A stretch of 52,628 nt of DNA, from the IMG/VR virus record IMGVR_UViG_3300028840_002598, positions 1 through 52,628 of that record. One strand, written 5' to 3'. The position numbers and the translations under genes were made by a program. The DNA comes from a virus. The stretch's first letter is position 1, and each line of letters starts with the position of its first letter. Shown in pieces: positions 31,650-39,057 of this stretch. The notes under the pieces are model-generated. The model did not search any database. It was not told the origin of the DNA and was given only the letters and a program-made list of their open reading frames with translations.

Positions 31650-31901
31650 ATGGCCAAGACACGCAACGGGAAACCGCTCAAGGTGCGCCCTCAGCCGGCG
31701 CGCCTGTGCGACGGGCGCAACGCATGGAGGCACCTCACGCCGGAGAATCGGTGCAAGTTCCTGGCGTGGATCGCTGAGGAGGATCTGGAGGGAACGCCTC
31801 CAGGGCTCCGCGAGGCGCTCCTGGACGCCGCGGACGTTATCGCGAAACACCACGGCACGCCCGAAGCGGTGGCCGCCATCGCACGGCTGAGGCGCCGGTG
31901 A
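31650..31901 (+). CDS. Small basic helical protein, unknown
   Basis: An 83-residue protein starting three bases after the previous gene, with weak ribosome site GGAGG. It contains LTPENRCKFLAWIAEEDLEGTPPGLREALLDAADVIAKHHG. It ends RLRRR. It overlaps the next gene by GTGA. Unknown. Confidence 0.58.
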   Translation: MAKTRNGKPLKVRPQPARLCDGRNAWRHLTPENRCKFLAWIAEEDLEGTPPGLREALLDAADVIAKHHGTPEAVAAIARLRRR

Positions 31902-32461
31902 GCGATCCGGATGACTGGTATCACGAGGAGGGCCGCGCGATGCCGTGGACCTATGAGGCCGCGGTGGAGCGCATCCTGGAGGAGGCGGACAAGCCCGGCG
32001 AAATTCTCGAGCCCGGCTACGCCCGCGATCGCGCCCGCGTTGCCGCGCGCGTTGCTCCGCTGGTGATTCGCATCGAACGAATGATCCACACGCTTCCGCT
32101 GGACACGCTGTCCGAGCTGGAGGCTATCCTCACCCCTTACGATCAACCGACACAGGAGGCACAGATGACACCTGAACGCAAGGGCAACTTGACCGCGTTC
32201 CTCACCATTCGATCGGACATGCCGCGCCCCAAGGACGCGCCGGAGGACTGGACGCCGCGCGTGGTCGCGGACCAGGAGGCCGCGGACTGGAGGGAGGCGG
32301 GTTACAGCGCCCGGGTGTATTCTCGCGCGCTGTGCGCCGATGGCGAACGCCTGGACGTGTGGTGCGTCCTGGTGCGCGAGCCCGTGGATCTGTCCACACC
32401 TGTGGACAGCGCTGTGGACGCGGAGGGCGGCGCGGACGATAACTTGACGCCGGCCGGCTAA
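31898..32461 (+). CDS. Small protein with internal in-frame start at 32165
   Basis: A 187-residue ORF from GTG, coupled to the previous gene. The first 89 residues are helical (YEAAVERILEEADKPG, VIRIERMIHTLPLDTLSELEAILT). At 32149-32158 there is a complete GACACAGGAG site followed six bases later by an in-frame ATG (MTPERKGNLTAFLTIRS...), the same arrangement used at true gene starts. So either two proteins (187 and 98 residues) are made, or two genes became fused when the stop between them was lost. C-terminal part is acidic. Confidence 0.62.
   Translation: MSDPDDWYHEEGRAMPWTYEAAVERILEEADKPGEILEPGYARDRARVAARVAPLVIRIERMIHTLPLDTLSELEAILTPYDQPTQEAQMTPERKGNLTAFLTIRSDMPRPKDAPEDWTPRVVADQEAADWREAGYSARVYSRALCADGERLDVWCVLVREPVDLSTPVDSAVDAEGGADDNLTPAG
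32149..32167 (+). promoter_or_regulatory. Internal GACACAGGAG ribosome site inside 31898-32461
   Basis: The 10-mer at 32149-32158 lies six bases before ATG 32165, exactly the spacing seen at 25767, 26901, 28546, 40047 and 43270. It strongly suggests translation of the C-terminal 98 residues on its own. Confidence 0.6.
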
Positions 32462-32479
32462 CTGTAGTACCACGGCAAA

Positions 32480-32749
32480 ATGGGTGGACGGAACGGCGCA
32501 CACGGCCCCCGCTCGCGCGGGCGGCCTCGCAAGTACCCCCAACCCTCTAGCGCGTTTTCCGCGTGGCTCAAGGAGTGGCTGGAGGTTGACGGGAACACAA
32601 TCCACGGCCTCGGGCGCTCCCTCGGGATCAGTCCGTCGACCGTGTACAATCTGAGGAACGGATACTTTCCACCGGGACGCCAGCTCGCGATCTCCATCGC
32701 GCGCGAAAGCGGCGGCGCCGTCCCGGTGGATTCCTGGGATCCCAAGTAG
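32480..32749 (+). CDS. HTH DNA-binding regulator
   Basis: An 89-residue protein. Residues 36-58 (NTIHGLGRSLGISPSTVYNLRNG) form a helix-turn-helix of the Cro/XRE type. The N-terminus is basic with RGRPRKYPQ, like an AT-hook core. No ribosome site is clear upstream, but the gap 32462-32479 has TACCACG, the reverse of the CGTGGTA motif. It may repress or activate early phage transcription, or bind the nearby origin-like repeat. Confidence 0.7.
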   Translation: MGGRNGAHGPRSRGRPRKYPQPSSAFSAWLKEWLEVDGNTIHGLGRSLGISPSTVYNLRNGYFPPGRQLAISIARESGGAVPVDSWDPK

Positions 32750-32765
32750 CGCCAAGGGGGGACAC

Positions 32766-33749
32766 GTGGGCAATCCGCGCAACTGGGCAAAGTTGGACGC
32801 CCTCCTGTGGTCCAACCCGAAGATCCTCCGCTTGCCGCGCCGGGAGCGCTGGTGGGCCGGGATCGTGTTCAAGCAACTACTCCTGATCAACCGCGCGCAC
32901 CGGTGCGACGGCGAGATCCCGGCGAGCCTCGCGGACCCGGCATTCCTCGCGGCCGCGTGCCACCTGGAGGACGCGCCGTTCCTGGACAAACCGCCTCACG
33001 ATCTGATCCGGTTCGGGCTCCGGGCCGCCACCAGGGCGAACCTGATCGCCGGCCTGGAGGACGGTCCCGGATGCCAGATCGTGGGCTGGGGGCCGGAATG
33101 GTCGCGGAGCCCGGACACGTCCACGGAGCGCGTGCGGCGCTACCGGGCACGCCAGAAAGCGGCCAAGGAGGCGGAACAACAGTCCCTCCCCCTCCCCGGG
33201 GCCGGAAACGGTGAAACGGACGTAACGGACGGAAACGCCGGGAACGGAGTAACGCACATAGAGGAGAGGAGAGGAGAGGAGAGGGATCCTACGGATCCCC
33301 CCTCCGAGATCCCGGAGGGGGGCAAGGAGGAGCCCGAGGGAAAGCCCAAGGCCAAGAGGGCGGCTCCGGAGATCCCGGAGATGGCCCACACCCTCGCCCA
33401 GCTCCTCGCGGATTTCGTGGTGGAGAACGTCCCCGGCTCCGTGTTCGCTCACCTATCGCCCAAGCAACGGGCCGCCCGGGTGATCAAGTGGGCGGACGTG
33501 GTGCGCCTCATGCACAGTCAGGACGGCCATTCCTGGGTGGACATTGAGGGCGTGATCAACTGGTGCCAGCGGGATGATTTCTGGCGAACCACGGTCCAGT
33601 CCGCGGAGGGCCTCCGGCGCAACTGGGATGCCATCCTGGGGGCGAGGATCAAGCGCGGCAACGGCAAGCCCAAGGACGTGCGCGTGGGGCGCGCGGAGCC
33701 CGCAAGCCGCGAGGAGTGGGAGCGGGAACCCGAGGAGGGGGTGGTCTAA
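32766..33749 (+). CDS. Replication initiator-like protein (replisome organiser)
   Basis: A 327-residue protein from GTG. N-terminal 130 residues (NWAKLDALLWSNPKILRLPRRERWWAGIVFKQLL, then ERVRRYRARQK) resemble winged-helix N-termini of phage O-type or DnaD-type initiators. The middle is disordered and its DNA carries short repeats (33261-33322). The C-terminal 110 residues are helical and may hold the loader-binding part. The next gene is the DnaC-type helicase loader, as in lambda O/P and related pairs. It should bind the origin and start replication by recruiting host DnaB. Confidence 0.65.
   Translation: MGNPRNWAKLDALLWSNPKILRLPRRERWWAGIVFKQLLLINRAHRCDGEIPASLADPAFLAAACHLEDAPFLDKPPHDLIRFGLRAATRANLIAGLEDGPGCQIVGWGPEWSRSPDTSTERVRRYRARQKAAKEAEQQSLPLPGAGNGETDVTDGNAGNGVTHIEERRGEERDPTDPPSEIPEGGKEEPEGKPKAKRAAPEIPEMAHTLAQLLADFVVENVPGSVFAHLSPKQRAARVIKWADVVRLMHSQDGHSWVDIEGVINWCQRDDFWRTTVQSAEGLRRNWDAILGARIKRGNGKPKDVRVGRAEPASREEWEREPEEGVV
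33261..33322. other. Origin-like repeat block inside the initiator gene
   Basis: (GAGGA) repeated four times plus GAGGG (33261-33285), two GGATCC sites nine bases apart (33284-33289 and 33293-33298), and a perfect 10-bp stem CCCCCCTCCG/CGGAGGGGGG (33297-33306 and 33313-33322) with six-base loop. Repeats plus hairpin in the disordered centre of an initiator gene resemble lambda-type origins. It is a candidate only. Confidence 0.45.
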
Positions 33750-34402
33750 TGGCGAAGCGCACAGGAGCGGGCGGCCCGGTGAAGCTCGCGCCGGTTCTGC
33801 GATCGATCGCGAGGACGTGGGAGGAACGCGATCAGGAGATTGTGGCGGACCGCGAGGAGCGCGAGCGCCGCGAGGAGCGCGAGCGCGCGAAGCGATGGCG
33901 CAACCGCGTGGTAATGGGAGGCGCTCCTCCGCGGAGGCTTGAGGAGGCGCTGGTGGCGGACTCCTCGCCGGCGATCGATGCCGTGGGCAAGTGGACGCCG
34001 GAGCGGAATATCCTGGTTCTAGCCGGGCCGGTAGGCGTAGGCAAAACCGTGGCGGCCGTGCGGTGGCTCCTCGAACGCGAGTCCGGCTCCCCGCTGTTCG
34101 TGCGCGCTCCTGAATTCGAGGCCCGCGGCCGCTACGATCACGAATTCCGCGCGCTGTGGAAGCGTGCCACGGCCATGGTGCTGGACGATCTGGGCGTGGA
34201 ATACGCGGACGCCCGCGGCAACCTGGTGGCGAACCTGGACGAATTGGTGGACTACTACAGCGGGCGCCACGCCGGCCTGGTTATCACCACGAACCTAACG
34301 GACAAGGCGTTCCGCGAACGCTATGGCGAGCGCATCGCATCGCGCGTCCATGCGTTCGGCAACTGGCGCAACGTGCGAGGGCCGGACCGGAGGCGATCGT
34401 GA
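33749..34402 (+). CDS. DnaC-like helicase loader ATPase
   Basis: A 217-residue protein whose ATG overlaps the initiator TAA by one base. Walker A is GPVGVGKT (about 92-99), Walker B is AMVLDDLGVE (about 145-154), and sensor residues follow in YSGRHAGLVITTNLTDKAFRERYGERIASRV. Matches the DnaC/IstB AAA+ group. N-terminal 50 residues are charged helices. It would load the host replicative helicase at the origin. Confidence 0.85.
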   Translation: MAKRTGAGGPVKLAPVLRSIARTWEERDQEIVADREERERREERERAKRWRNRVVMGGAPPRRLEEALVADSSPAIDAVGKWTPERNILVLAGPVGVGKTVAAVRWLLERESGSPLFVRAPEFEARGRYDHEFRALWKRATAMVLDDLGVEYADARGNLVANLDELVDYYSGRHAGLVITTNLTDKAFRERYGERIASRVHAFGNWRNVRGPDRRRS

Positions 34403-35265
34403 TCGTTCGAGGTGACTCCCAGAAGCTCCTCCGCAAGCTCCGCGAAGGATCGGTCGACCACGCGATCGCCGATCCACCCTACTCGGATCACGTTCACAAG
34501 TGCGGCCGCCGTGGCTGTACCGGCTACACGGAGCCCACGCGGCCAGGAGCAACCCGCGCACAGTTCAATCGCACGCGCGATCTTGGTTTCGATGCGCTCA
34601 CCGAGGATCTCCGGGCGTTCGTGGCGCGCGAACTGGTCCGCGTTGTGCGCCGGTGGATCCTGGTGTTCACCGATCACGAGGGCGGCGAGGGGTGGAAACA
34701 GGACATCGTGAAAGCGGGCGGCGAATTCGTCCGGTTCGGCGTGTGGCACAAGCTGGGCGCCGCGCCCCAGTTCACCGGTGATCGGCCAGGCGCAGGCCAT
34801 GAGGTGATCGTGATCGCCCACGCGCCGCGGCCCAAGGGCGTGCGACTCCGCTGGAACGGCGGCGGCCGTCATGCGTTCTGGGAATTCCCGATCGTCCTGA
34901 ACCGCTCCGGCCAGGACCCGCGCCTCCACACCACACAGAAACCACTCCCCCTCATGGAAGCGCTGATCAAGGACTTTACCGATCCCGGGGAATCGGTCCT
35001 GGATCCGTTCGCCGGCTCCGGCACCACCGCCGCGGCCGCCAAGCGCCTGGGGCGCAACGCCCTGGGGTTCGAGGTGGATCCGAACTATGCGCGCAAGGCA
35101 CAGGAACGGCTGGAGGCCACGTCCTATCAGGGCGATCTGTTCGCGAGTCACCCGGCCAAGGCCCCCAAGGCGGACCAGCTCGCGCTTGACATCGGCGCAA
35201 CGCCTCCAGCTCGCGGAGGCGAACCGGCCAGCGTGGGAGCGCCAGCGGCGAGCGAGGCGGAATAG
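34399..35265 (+). CDS. DNA methyltransferase, beta class, N6-adenine type
   Basis: A 288-residue protein from GTG, coupled by GTGA. Motif IV is ADPPYSD (DPPY at 25-28), and motif I, FAGSGTT at 204-210, comes after it, followed by GRNALGFEVDPNYARKA. This order defines the beta class. DPPY favours N6-adenine over N4-cytosine. Between them lies the target recognition region. C-terminal 45 residues are Ala/Pro-rich. A candidate for methylating the abundant GATC sites, untested. Confidence 0.82.
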   Translation: MIVRGDSQKLLRKLREGSVDHAIADPPYSDHVHKCGRRGCTGYTEPTRPGATRAQFNRTRDLGFDALTEDLRAFVARELVRVVRRWILVFTDHEGGEGWKQDIVKAGGEFVRFGVWHKLGAAPQFTGDRPGAGHEVIVIAHAPRPKGVRLRWNGGGRHAFWEFPIVLNRSGQDPRLHTTQKPLPLMEALIKDFTDPGESVLDPFAGSGTTAAAAKRLGRNALGFEVDPNYARKAQERLEATSYQGDLFASHPAKAPKADQLALDIGATPPARGGEPASVGAPAASEAE

Positions 35266-35268
35266 GCG

Positions 35269-35796
35269 ATGGCTGTGGCTCGCGATCCTGATCGTTGCCC
35301 TCCTGGCGGTTTGCTTCTCCGGTTCACGGTGAACGGCAACCCGAGGCCGCAAGGATCAAAGCGCGCCCTCCCCGTGGGGAAACCGTGCCCGGTGTGCAAG
35401 CGCTCGCGCACCGTGCTGGTGGAACACGCGGACGCGAAGCTAAAGCGCTGGCGCAAGGACGTGACCACCGCGGCGCGCGAGGCATGGGGCGGCCGCGCTC
35501 CACTGGATCAACCGCTGATCCTCGGAGCCCGGTTCCTGTTCCCTCGCCCTCCCTCCCACCTGAAAAAGTCCGGCGGCCTCCGCAAGGGCAAGCCCCAGAC
35601 GAAACAGGACGCGCCGGACTTGTCCAAGCTGGTGCGCGCTGTGGAGGACGCCCTCACGGACGCCAAGGTGTGGACGGACGATCAGCGCGTGGTGGGCTAC
35701 TCCACGATCGCCAAGGACTACACCCGGGACGCGCACGCCATCGGCGTGGAGGTGGTGGTCCAGTCCTGGGATCCGCTGTGGGAGGTTGGCCGGTGA
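35269..35796 (+). CDS. RusA-like Holliday junction resolvase
   Basis: A 175-residue protein. RusA plan is visible: LRFTVNGNPRPQGSKR early, a mid strand LGARFLFPRPPSH, then DAPDLSKLVRAVEDALTDAKVWTDDQRV with Asp 114, Asp 117, Lys 120, Asp 127 and Asp 137/138 as catalytic candidates. An inserted zinc-like loop (PCPVCK) lies near residue 40. It would resolve four-way junctions made by recombination and clear DNA for packaging. Confidence 0.85.
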   Translation: MAVARDPDRCPPGGLLLRFTVNGNPRPQGSKRALPVGKPCPVCKRSRTVLVEHADAKLKRWRKDVTTAAREAWGGRAPLDQPLILGARFLFPRPPSHLKKSGGLRKGKPQTKQDAPDLSKLVRAVEDALTDAKVWTDDQRVVGYSTIAKDYTRDAHAIGVEVVVQSWDPLWEVGR

Positions 35797-36080
35797 GCAA
35801 CTGGGTTCCACGGCGCCGCAAGCCCGAGGGCAAGGAGGCCACCGCCGGCAAGTGGGGCACGATCTCCCAATGCCTTGGCGGGGACATCGTGTGCGCCCAG
35901 TCATGCGACGGCAAGCGGTTTGCGTGGCTGGAGATCGCCTGGTGCTATGGCGGCCGTGACCAGGACGCCATGGCGCACGTGTTCAACCCGGAGCGCGGTT
36001 GCATCGATCTCCGCGCTCCGTTTTTGCGCCAGATCAAGGGCTGGCAACGGTGCCGGTTCATGGGCGTGAGGAGCAAATGA
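35793..36080 (+). CDS. Small protein, unknown
   Basis: A 95-residue protein from GTG, coupled to RusA by GTGA. Includes ISQCLGGDIVCAQSCDGKRFAWLEIAWCYGGRDQDAMAHVF, with several cysteines. Basic at both ends. No family recognised. Confidence 0.58.
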   Translation: MSNWVPRRRKPEGKEATAGKWGTISQCLGGDIVCAQSCDGKRFAWLEIAWCYGGRDQDAMAHVFNPERGCIDLRAPFLRQIKGWQRCRFMGVRSK

Positions 36081-36343
36081 TGGCCGATCAGCAAAGCAAG
36101 TGCCGGAGCTGTGGCGCGATGATCGTGTGGTGCAAGCTGGTGAGCGCGAACAACCCCACCGGCAAGCCCCACCCGCTGGACGCCGTGCCCACGTTCGATG
36201 GCACGATCGAACGCAAGCGCGACAAGCTGTCCTCCGACTATTACGGGCGCGTGGTCCCGAAGCGCGAGCGCGCCGGCGTTCGCTTGTACACCTCGCACTT
36301 TGCCACGTGCCCGAACGCGGGCGCGCACAGGAGGCGGCAATGA
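36077..36343 (+). CDS. Small zinc-ribbon protein
   Basis: An 88-residue protein. ATG 36077 overlaps the previous TGA; a second in-frame ATG lies directly after at 36080. CRSCGAMIVWC near the N-terminus and HFATCPNAGAHRRR at the C-terminus could bind one zinc ion. It contains SANNPTGKPHPLDAVPT, a pattern common in small phage zinc ribbons of unknown role. Confidence 0.6.
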   Translation: MMADQQSKCRSCGAMIVWCKLVSANNPTGKPHPLDAVPTFDGTIERKRDKLSSDYYGRVVPKRERAGVRLYTSHFATCPNAGAHRRRQ

Positions 36344-36729
36344 TTCCCAGCAAGCGAGTGATCTACATGGCGCACCCGGTATCGGGGGACGTGGAGGCGA
36401 ACCTGGCGCGCGCGCGCCGGTGGTTGCTGTGGATCTACAGGGAACACCCGGACACGGCCGTGGTGTGCAACTGGATCCTGGACTGTGAGATCCTGGACGA
36501 TAGCAACCCGGACGATCGCTCCATGGGCCTCCGGCATGACCTGGCCATCATTGAGCGCGTCGACGCTGTGTGGCTTGTGGGCGGCCGCGTGTCCGAGGGT
36601 ATGCAAGCGGAGGCCGATCACGCGGCAACCGTGGGCGTCGACGTGGTCGACTGTACCTACCTGGGAACGGAACCTCCGGCCGTCATGCCACCCGGCCAGG
36701 ACCCGGACGATCCGGACTTCAAACCGTGA
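36340..36729 (+). CDS. Nucleoside 2-deoxyribosyltransferase-like protein (DUF4406-type)
   Basis: A 129-residue protein coupled by ATGA. Begins KRVIYMAHPVSGDVEANLARARRWLLWI, then IERVDAVWLVGGRVSEGMQAEADHAATVGVDVV, the Rossmann-like plan of nucleoside deoxyribosyltransferases and relatives. Family members swap bases on deoxyribose or hydrolyse modified nucleotides. A link to DNA base modification is tempting but unproven. Confidence 0.65.
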   Translation: MIPSKRVIYMAHPVSGDVEANLARARRWLLWIYREHPDTAVVCNWILDCEILDDSNPDDRSMGLRHDLAIIERVDAVWLVGGRVSEGMQAEADHAATVGVDVVDCTYLGTEPPAVMPPGQDPDDPDFKP

Positions 36730-37064
36730 CCACCCGCGATCCATACGAACCACCGCTGTGCGAGGACTGTGGCGCCCCCATGCCGGCCGCGGAATGGGAG
36801 GCATGGCGTAAGGTGCCCGGCGTCCAGGGCTCCGGGTTCGGCCTCGCGCTTGGCCCCATGTATCACTGTGGGTGCGTGCGGCGAGCGCAAGCAACCGCGC
36901 GCGATGCCACCCAGATGACCGAAGCGATCAAGCTCCTGGGGCGCGCGTGTGAAGCGCTCGAACAGATCAACGCAACCCTGGAACGCCACCTGGAGGCCGC
37001 GGAAAAGCTCCTCCGGCCTCCTGGCGTTCCTCATTCAAGGCGAGGGGAGAAGCGCAAGCGATGA
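36726..37064 (+). CDS. Zinc-knuckle/coiled-coil protein
   Basis: A 112-residue protein from GTG (GTGA overlap). CEDCGAPMP and YHCGC provide zinc ligands, and residues 60-95 form a coiled coil (MTEAIKLLGRACEALEQINATLERHLEAAEKLL). Resembles 39054-39623 in plan: N-terminal CxxC plus a WxxW-type turn and a coil behind. Both may be duplicates. Confidence 0.62.
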   Translation: MTTRDPYEPPLCEDCGAPMPAAEWEAWRKVPGVQGSGFGLALGPMYHCGCVRRAQATARDATQMTEAIKLLGRACEALEQINATLERHLEAAEKLLRPPGVPHSRRGEKRKR

Positions 37065-37465
37065 CAAGCGGAGCGGAGAAGCGAGCGCGCATCCGACGCA
37101 ACCGAATCACGGAGGAGTGCCGGCACTTCCACGGGATCCGGGTGGCCAAGTGCGAGGCCGGCGTGGTTTATCGGGACGTGTGGGGCGATGGCGCCCCGCG
37201 CGCGCTTCCGTGCCTCGCCATCCCGGGCAAGTGCGAGCGCCTGGACACGTGCGACAAGTACGATCCATTGACTGAGGAGGAGGTGGAGGCGCGCGAGCGC
37301 GAGATCGAACGGCGGGTGGAGGAGATGATCGCGAAGCTCAAGGCGAACATTTGCCCGGTGTGCGATCGGCCGATCAGGGCTCGAGCCCGGCAAGGCCGTT
37401 GCGTCTATGCCGTGCCGTGTGGCCACCGCCTTGGACAAGCCATGCGAAAGGAACACAAGCCATGA
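37061..37465 (+). CDS. Zinc-binding protein, unknown
   Basis: A 134-residue protein coupled by ATGA. Contains ITEECRHFHGIRVAKCEAGVVYRDVWG, LDTCDKYDPLTEEEVEAREREIERRVEEMIAKLKANICPVCDRPIRARARQGRCVYAVPCGHRLGQA. Two cysteine-rich ends flank a charged helix. Similar layouts occur in phage proteins of unknown function. Confidence 0.62.
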   Translation: MTSGAEKRARIRRNRITEECRHFHGIRVAKCEAGVVYRDVWGDGAPRALPCLAIPGKCERLDTCDKYDPLTEEEVEAREREIERRVEEMIAKLKANICPVCDRPIRARARQGRCVYAVPCGHRLGQAMRKEHKP

Positions 37466-37743
37466 AAGCGGAAGTTCTCACCGATACGATCCACGGCCTC
37501 GCCGGAGGCCAGTTCCTCCGCGTGGTGCGCCTCGATCCCGAAGCGTGCAAGCTCCTCAGCGAGCTGGGCAACGATGAGGAACAGCGCGCCACGATCCCGG
37601 ACTGGTACAAGATCGGCCAGTCATTCGAGCCAAGCAAGATCCAGACTCCGGGCGCGCCAGCGGGAACCATGTTCCTGATGATCGTGACGCCGGATCCGGG
37701 CTGGTTCGTGACCAGGCTCAACCCCCAGGAGGCGCAGGCATGA
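37462..37743 (+). CDS. Small protein, unknown
   Basis: A 93-residue protein coupled by ATGA. Mixed alpha/beta with GGQFLRVVRLDPEACKLLSELGN and TPGAPAGTMFLMIVTPDPGWFVTRL. Unknown. Confidence 0.58.
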   Translation: MKAEVLTDTIHGLAGGQFLRVVRLDPEACKLLSELGNDEEQRATIPDWYKIGQSFEPSKIQTPGAPAGTMFLMIVTPDPGWFVTRLNPQEAQA

Positions 37744-38012
37744 ACAGCAAGGACGCGAAGCTCCTCCGGCGCTACGCTCGCCACATGTTCCGCCGTGCGA
37801 TGGCGGAACGCGAGGAGGCCATGATGGCCGAATCCAACCAACTGATCCCGCGCCGGCCTCCCAAGGACTGGGTGGGGCGCAACGAGGCCAAGGCGATCGA
37901 GTCCGATGGCCACCGCAAGCTGGTGGCCTGGTGGAACGCCCTCAGCGCCACGGACCAGGCCGCGGCACGGCGCAAGCTCAAGCGCGAGCTGGACGGCGAG
38001 GCCGCGGCATGA
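37740..38012 (+). CDS. Small basic helical protein, unknown
   Basis: A 90-residue protein coupled by ATGA. Strongly helical and basic (LLRRYARHMFRRAMAEREEAMMAES, AAARRKLKRELDGEAAA). Unknown. Confidence 0.58.
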   Translation: MNSKDAKLLRRYARHMFRRAMAEREEAMMAESNQLIPRRPPKDWVGRNEAKAIESDGHRKLVAWWNALSATDQAAARRKLKRELDGEAAA

Positions 38013-38509
38013 GGCGCCCCCATTGGGCGCTATACGTGCTGGGCCTCCTGTGGTCCTCACCGCTCACGGCGCTGGGCCTGGTGCTGGCGCTGATCTACTT
38101 GCCCAAGTCCGTGCGGTGGTCGGACGGTTGCCTGGAGGTGGTGTGCGTGTGGATCATCGGCAACCCTGGCGCCCAGACATGGGGGATTGTCATTTGCTGC
38201 GCGTCCAAGGAGGATCGCGACGATCCGATCCTCCGCGTCCATGAGCGCGTCCACGTGGTCCAGGCGTTCTATGGCGGGATCCCGGTGTACGCGCTTGGGT
38301 GGCTCGCCATGTGGGCGTGGAACATGATCGCCATGGAGGAGGCTGATTCCCCGCGTTACCCGGATCATCTCCCCCTCATGTACAAGGGCAAGCCGCGGCC
38401 GCGCTGGTGGCGCGCTTACGTCCTGATCTACTGGGAGCGCGTGGCGTACAAGGCCGATCACGAATACGATCTGGGGACTCGCCCGTGGGCCTGGGGGGCC
38501 GCGGCGTGA
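38009..38509 (+). CDS. Membrane protein with HExxH motif
   Basis: A 166-residue protein coupled by ATGA. Membrane helices at about 7-31 (ALYVLGLLWSSPLTALGLVLALI) and 88-107 (IPVYALGWLAMWAWNMIAM). HERVH at 78-82 is the zinc-peptidase signature, and Glu 110/111 in MEEAD lies where a third ligand of a gluzincin could be. Family members are often small phage proteins of unknown function. Peptidase activity and target are inferences. Confidence 0.6.
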   Translation: MRRPHWALYVLGLLWSSPLTALGLVLALIYLPKSVRWSDGCLEVVCVWIIGNPGAQTWGIVICCASKEDRDDPILRVHERVHVVQAFYGGIPVYALGWLAMWAWNMIAMEEADSPRYPDHLPLMYKGKPRPRWWRAYVLIYWERVAYKADHEYDLGTRPWAWGAAA

Positions 38510-39057
38510 ACCCGCTCCGCATACCGCTCCGGGGGGAGGCTTGGCCTGTGGCTGAAACGCCGAAACAGATCCACAAGGCCCGGCCGTGTCCGGTGTGCGG
38601 GAAGTCCTGGAGGCCGTGGGCCGGCTCCTATCTCCCATGCCATGCGCGATGCCTCCTCACCGAGGAGGCACAGGAGGCGTGTTTCCAGTCCTGGCGCTCC
38701 ATGGTTGAAATGGCGGCCCACCTCGGTGTATCTGTGGCCGTCATTCGCGCCTCGATTGCGGAAGTTCGCAAGCGGCGCGAGCGCCGGCCAGCTCCGCGGC
38801 GCGCCCGCAAGTCGACCACGGCGAAGCGGGGGAAAGCAACGCCAGCACGCGCGGCCTTGCACGGGGCGCCCGTGGGGCGAACGTGCGCGCTGTGCGTGTG
38901 CCGTGAGGCCGATCGGTTCGTGGAGCATGACGGCCGCCTGGTGGCCGCGTGCGCCGTTTGTTGCGAGGAACACCCGCGATCCGGCCGCTGGGCGTTCGAT
39001 GACGCGCCCCCCGAGGACGCAAGGCCATTGCCGGGGAAAGCGAGATCGGACCAGTGA
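38506..39057 (+). CDS. Protein with two zinc-knuckle regions
   Basis: A 183-residue protein from GTG (GTGA). An alternative GTG start lies at 38548. First zinc part CPVCGKSWRPW...YLPCHARC (residues 28-50), second CALCVCREADRF...CAVCCEEH (126-155), joined by a basic helix (IRASIAEVRKRRERRPAPRRARK). Likely nucleic-acid binding. Confidence 0.6.
   Translation: MNPLRIPLRGEAWPVAETPKQIHKARPCPVCGKSWRPWAGSYLPCHARCLLTEEAQEACFQSWRSMVEMAAHLGVSVAVIRASIAEVRKRRERRPAPRRARKSTTAKRGKATPARAALHGAPVGRTCALCVCREADRFVEHDGRLVAACAVCCEEHPRSGRWAFDDAPPEDARPLPGKARSDQ

Noticed and set aside
33249-33290. Pentanucleotide GAGGA tract as a CRISPR or tandem-repeat array
   Set aside because: Only five units without spacers. It is coding and better seen as an origin-type repeat.
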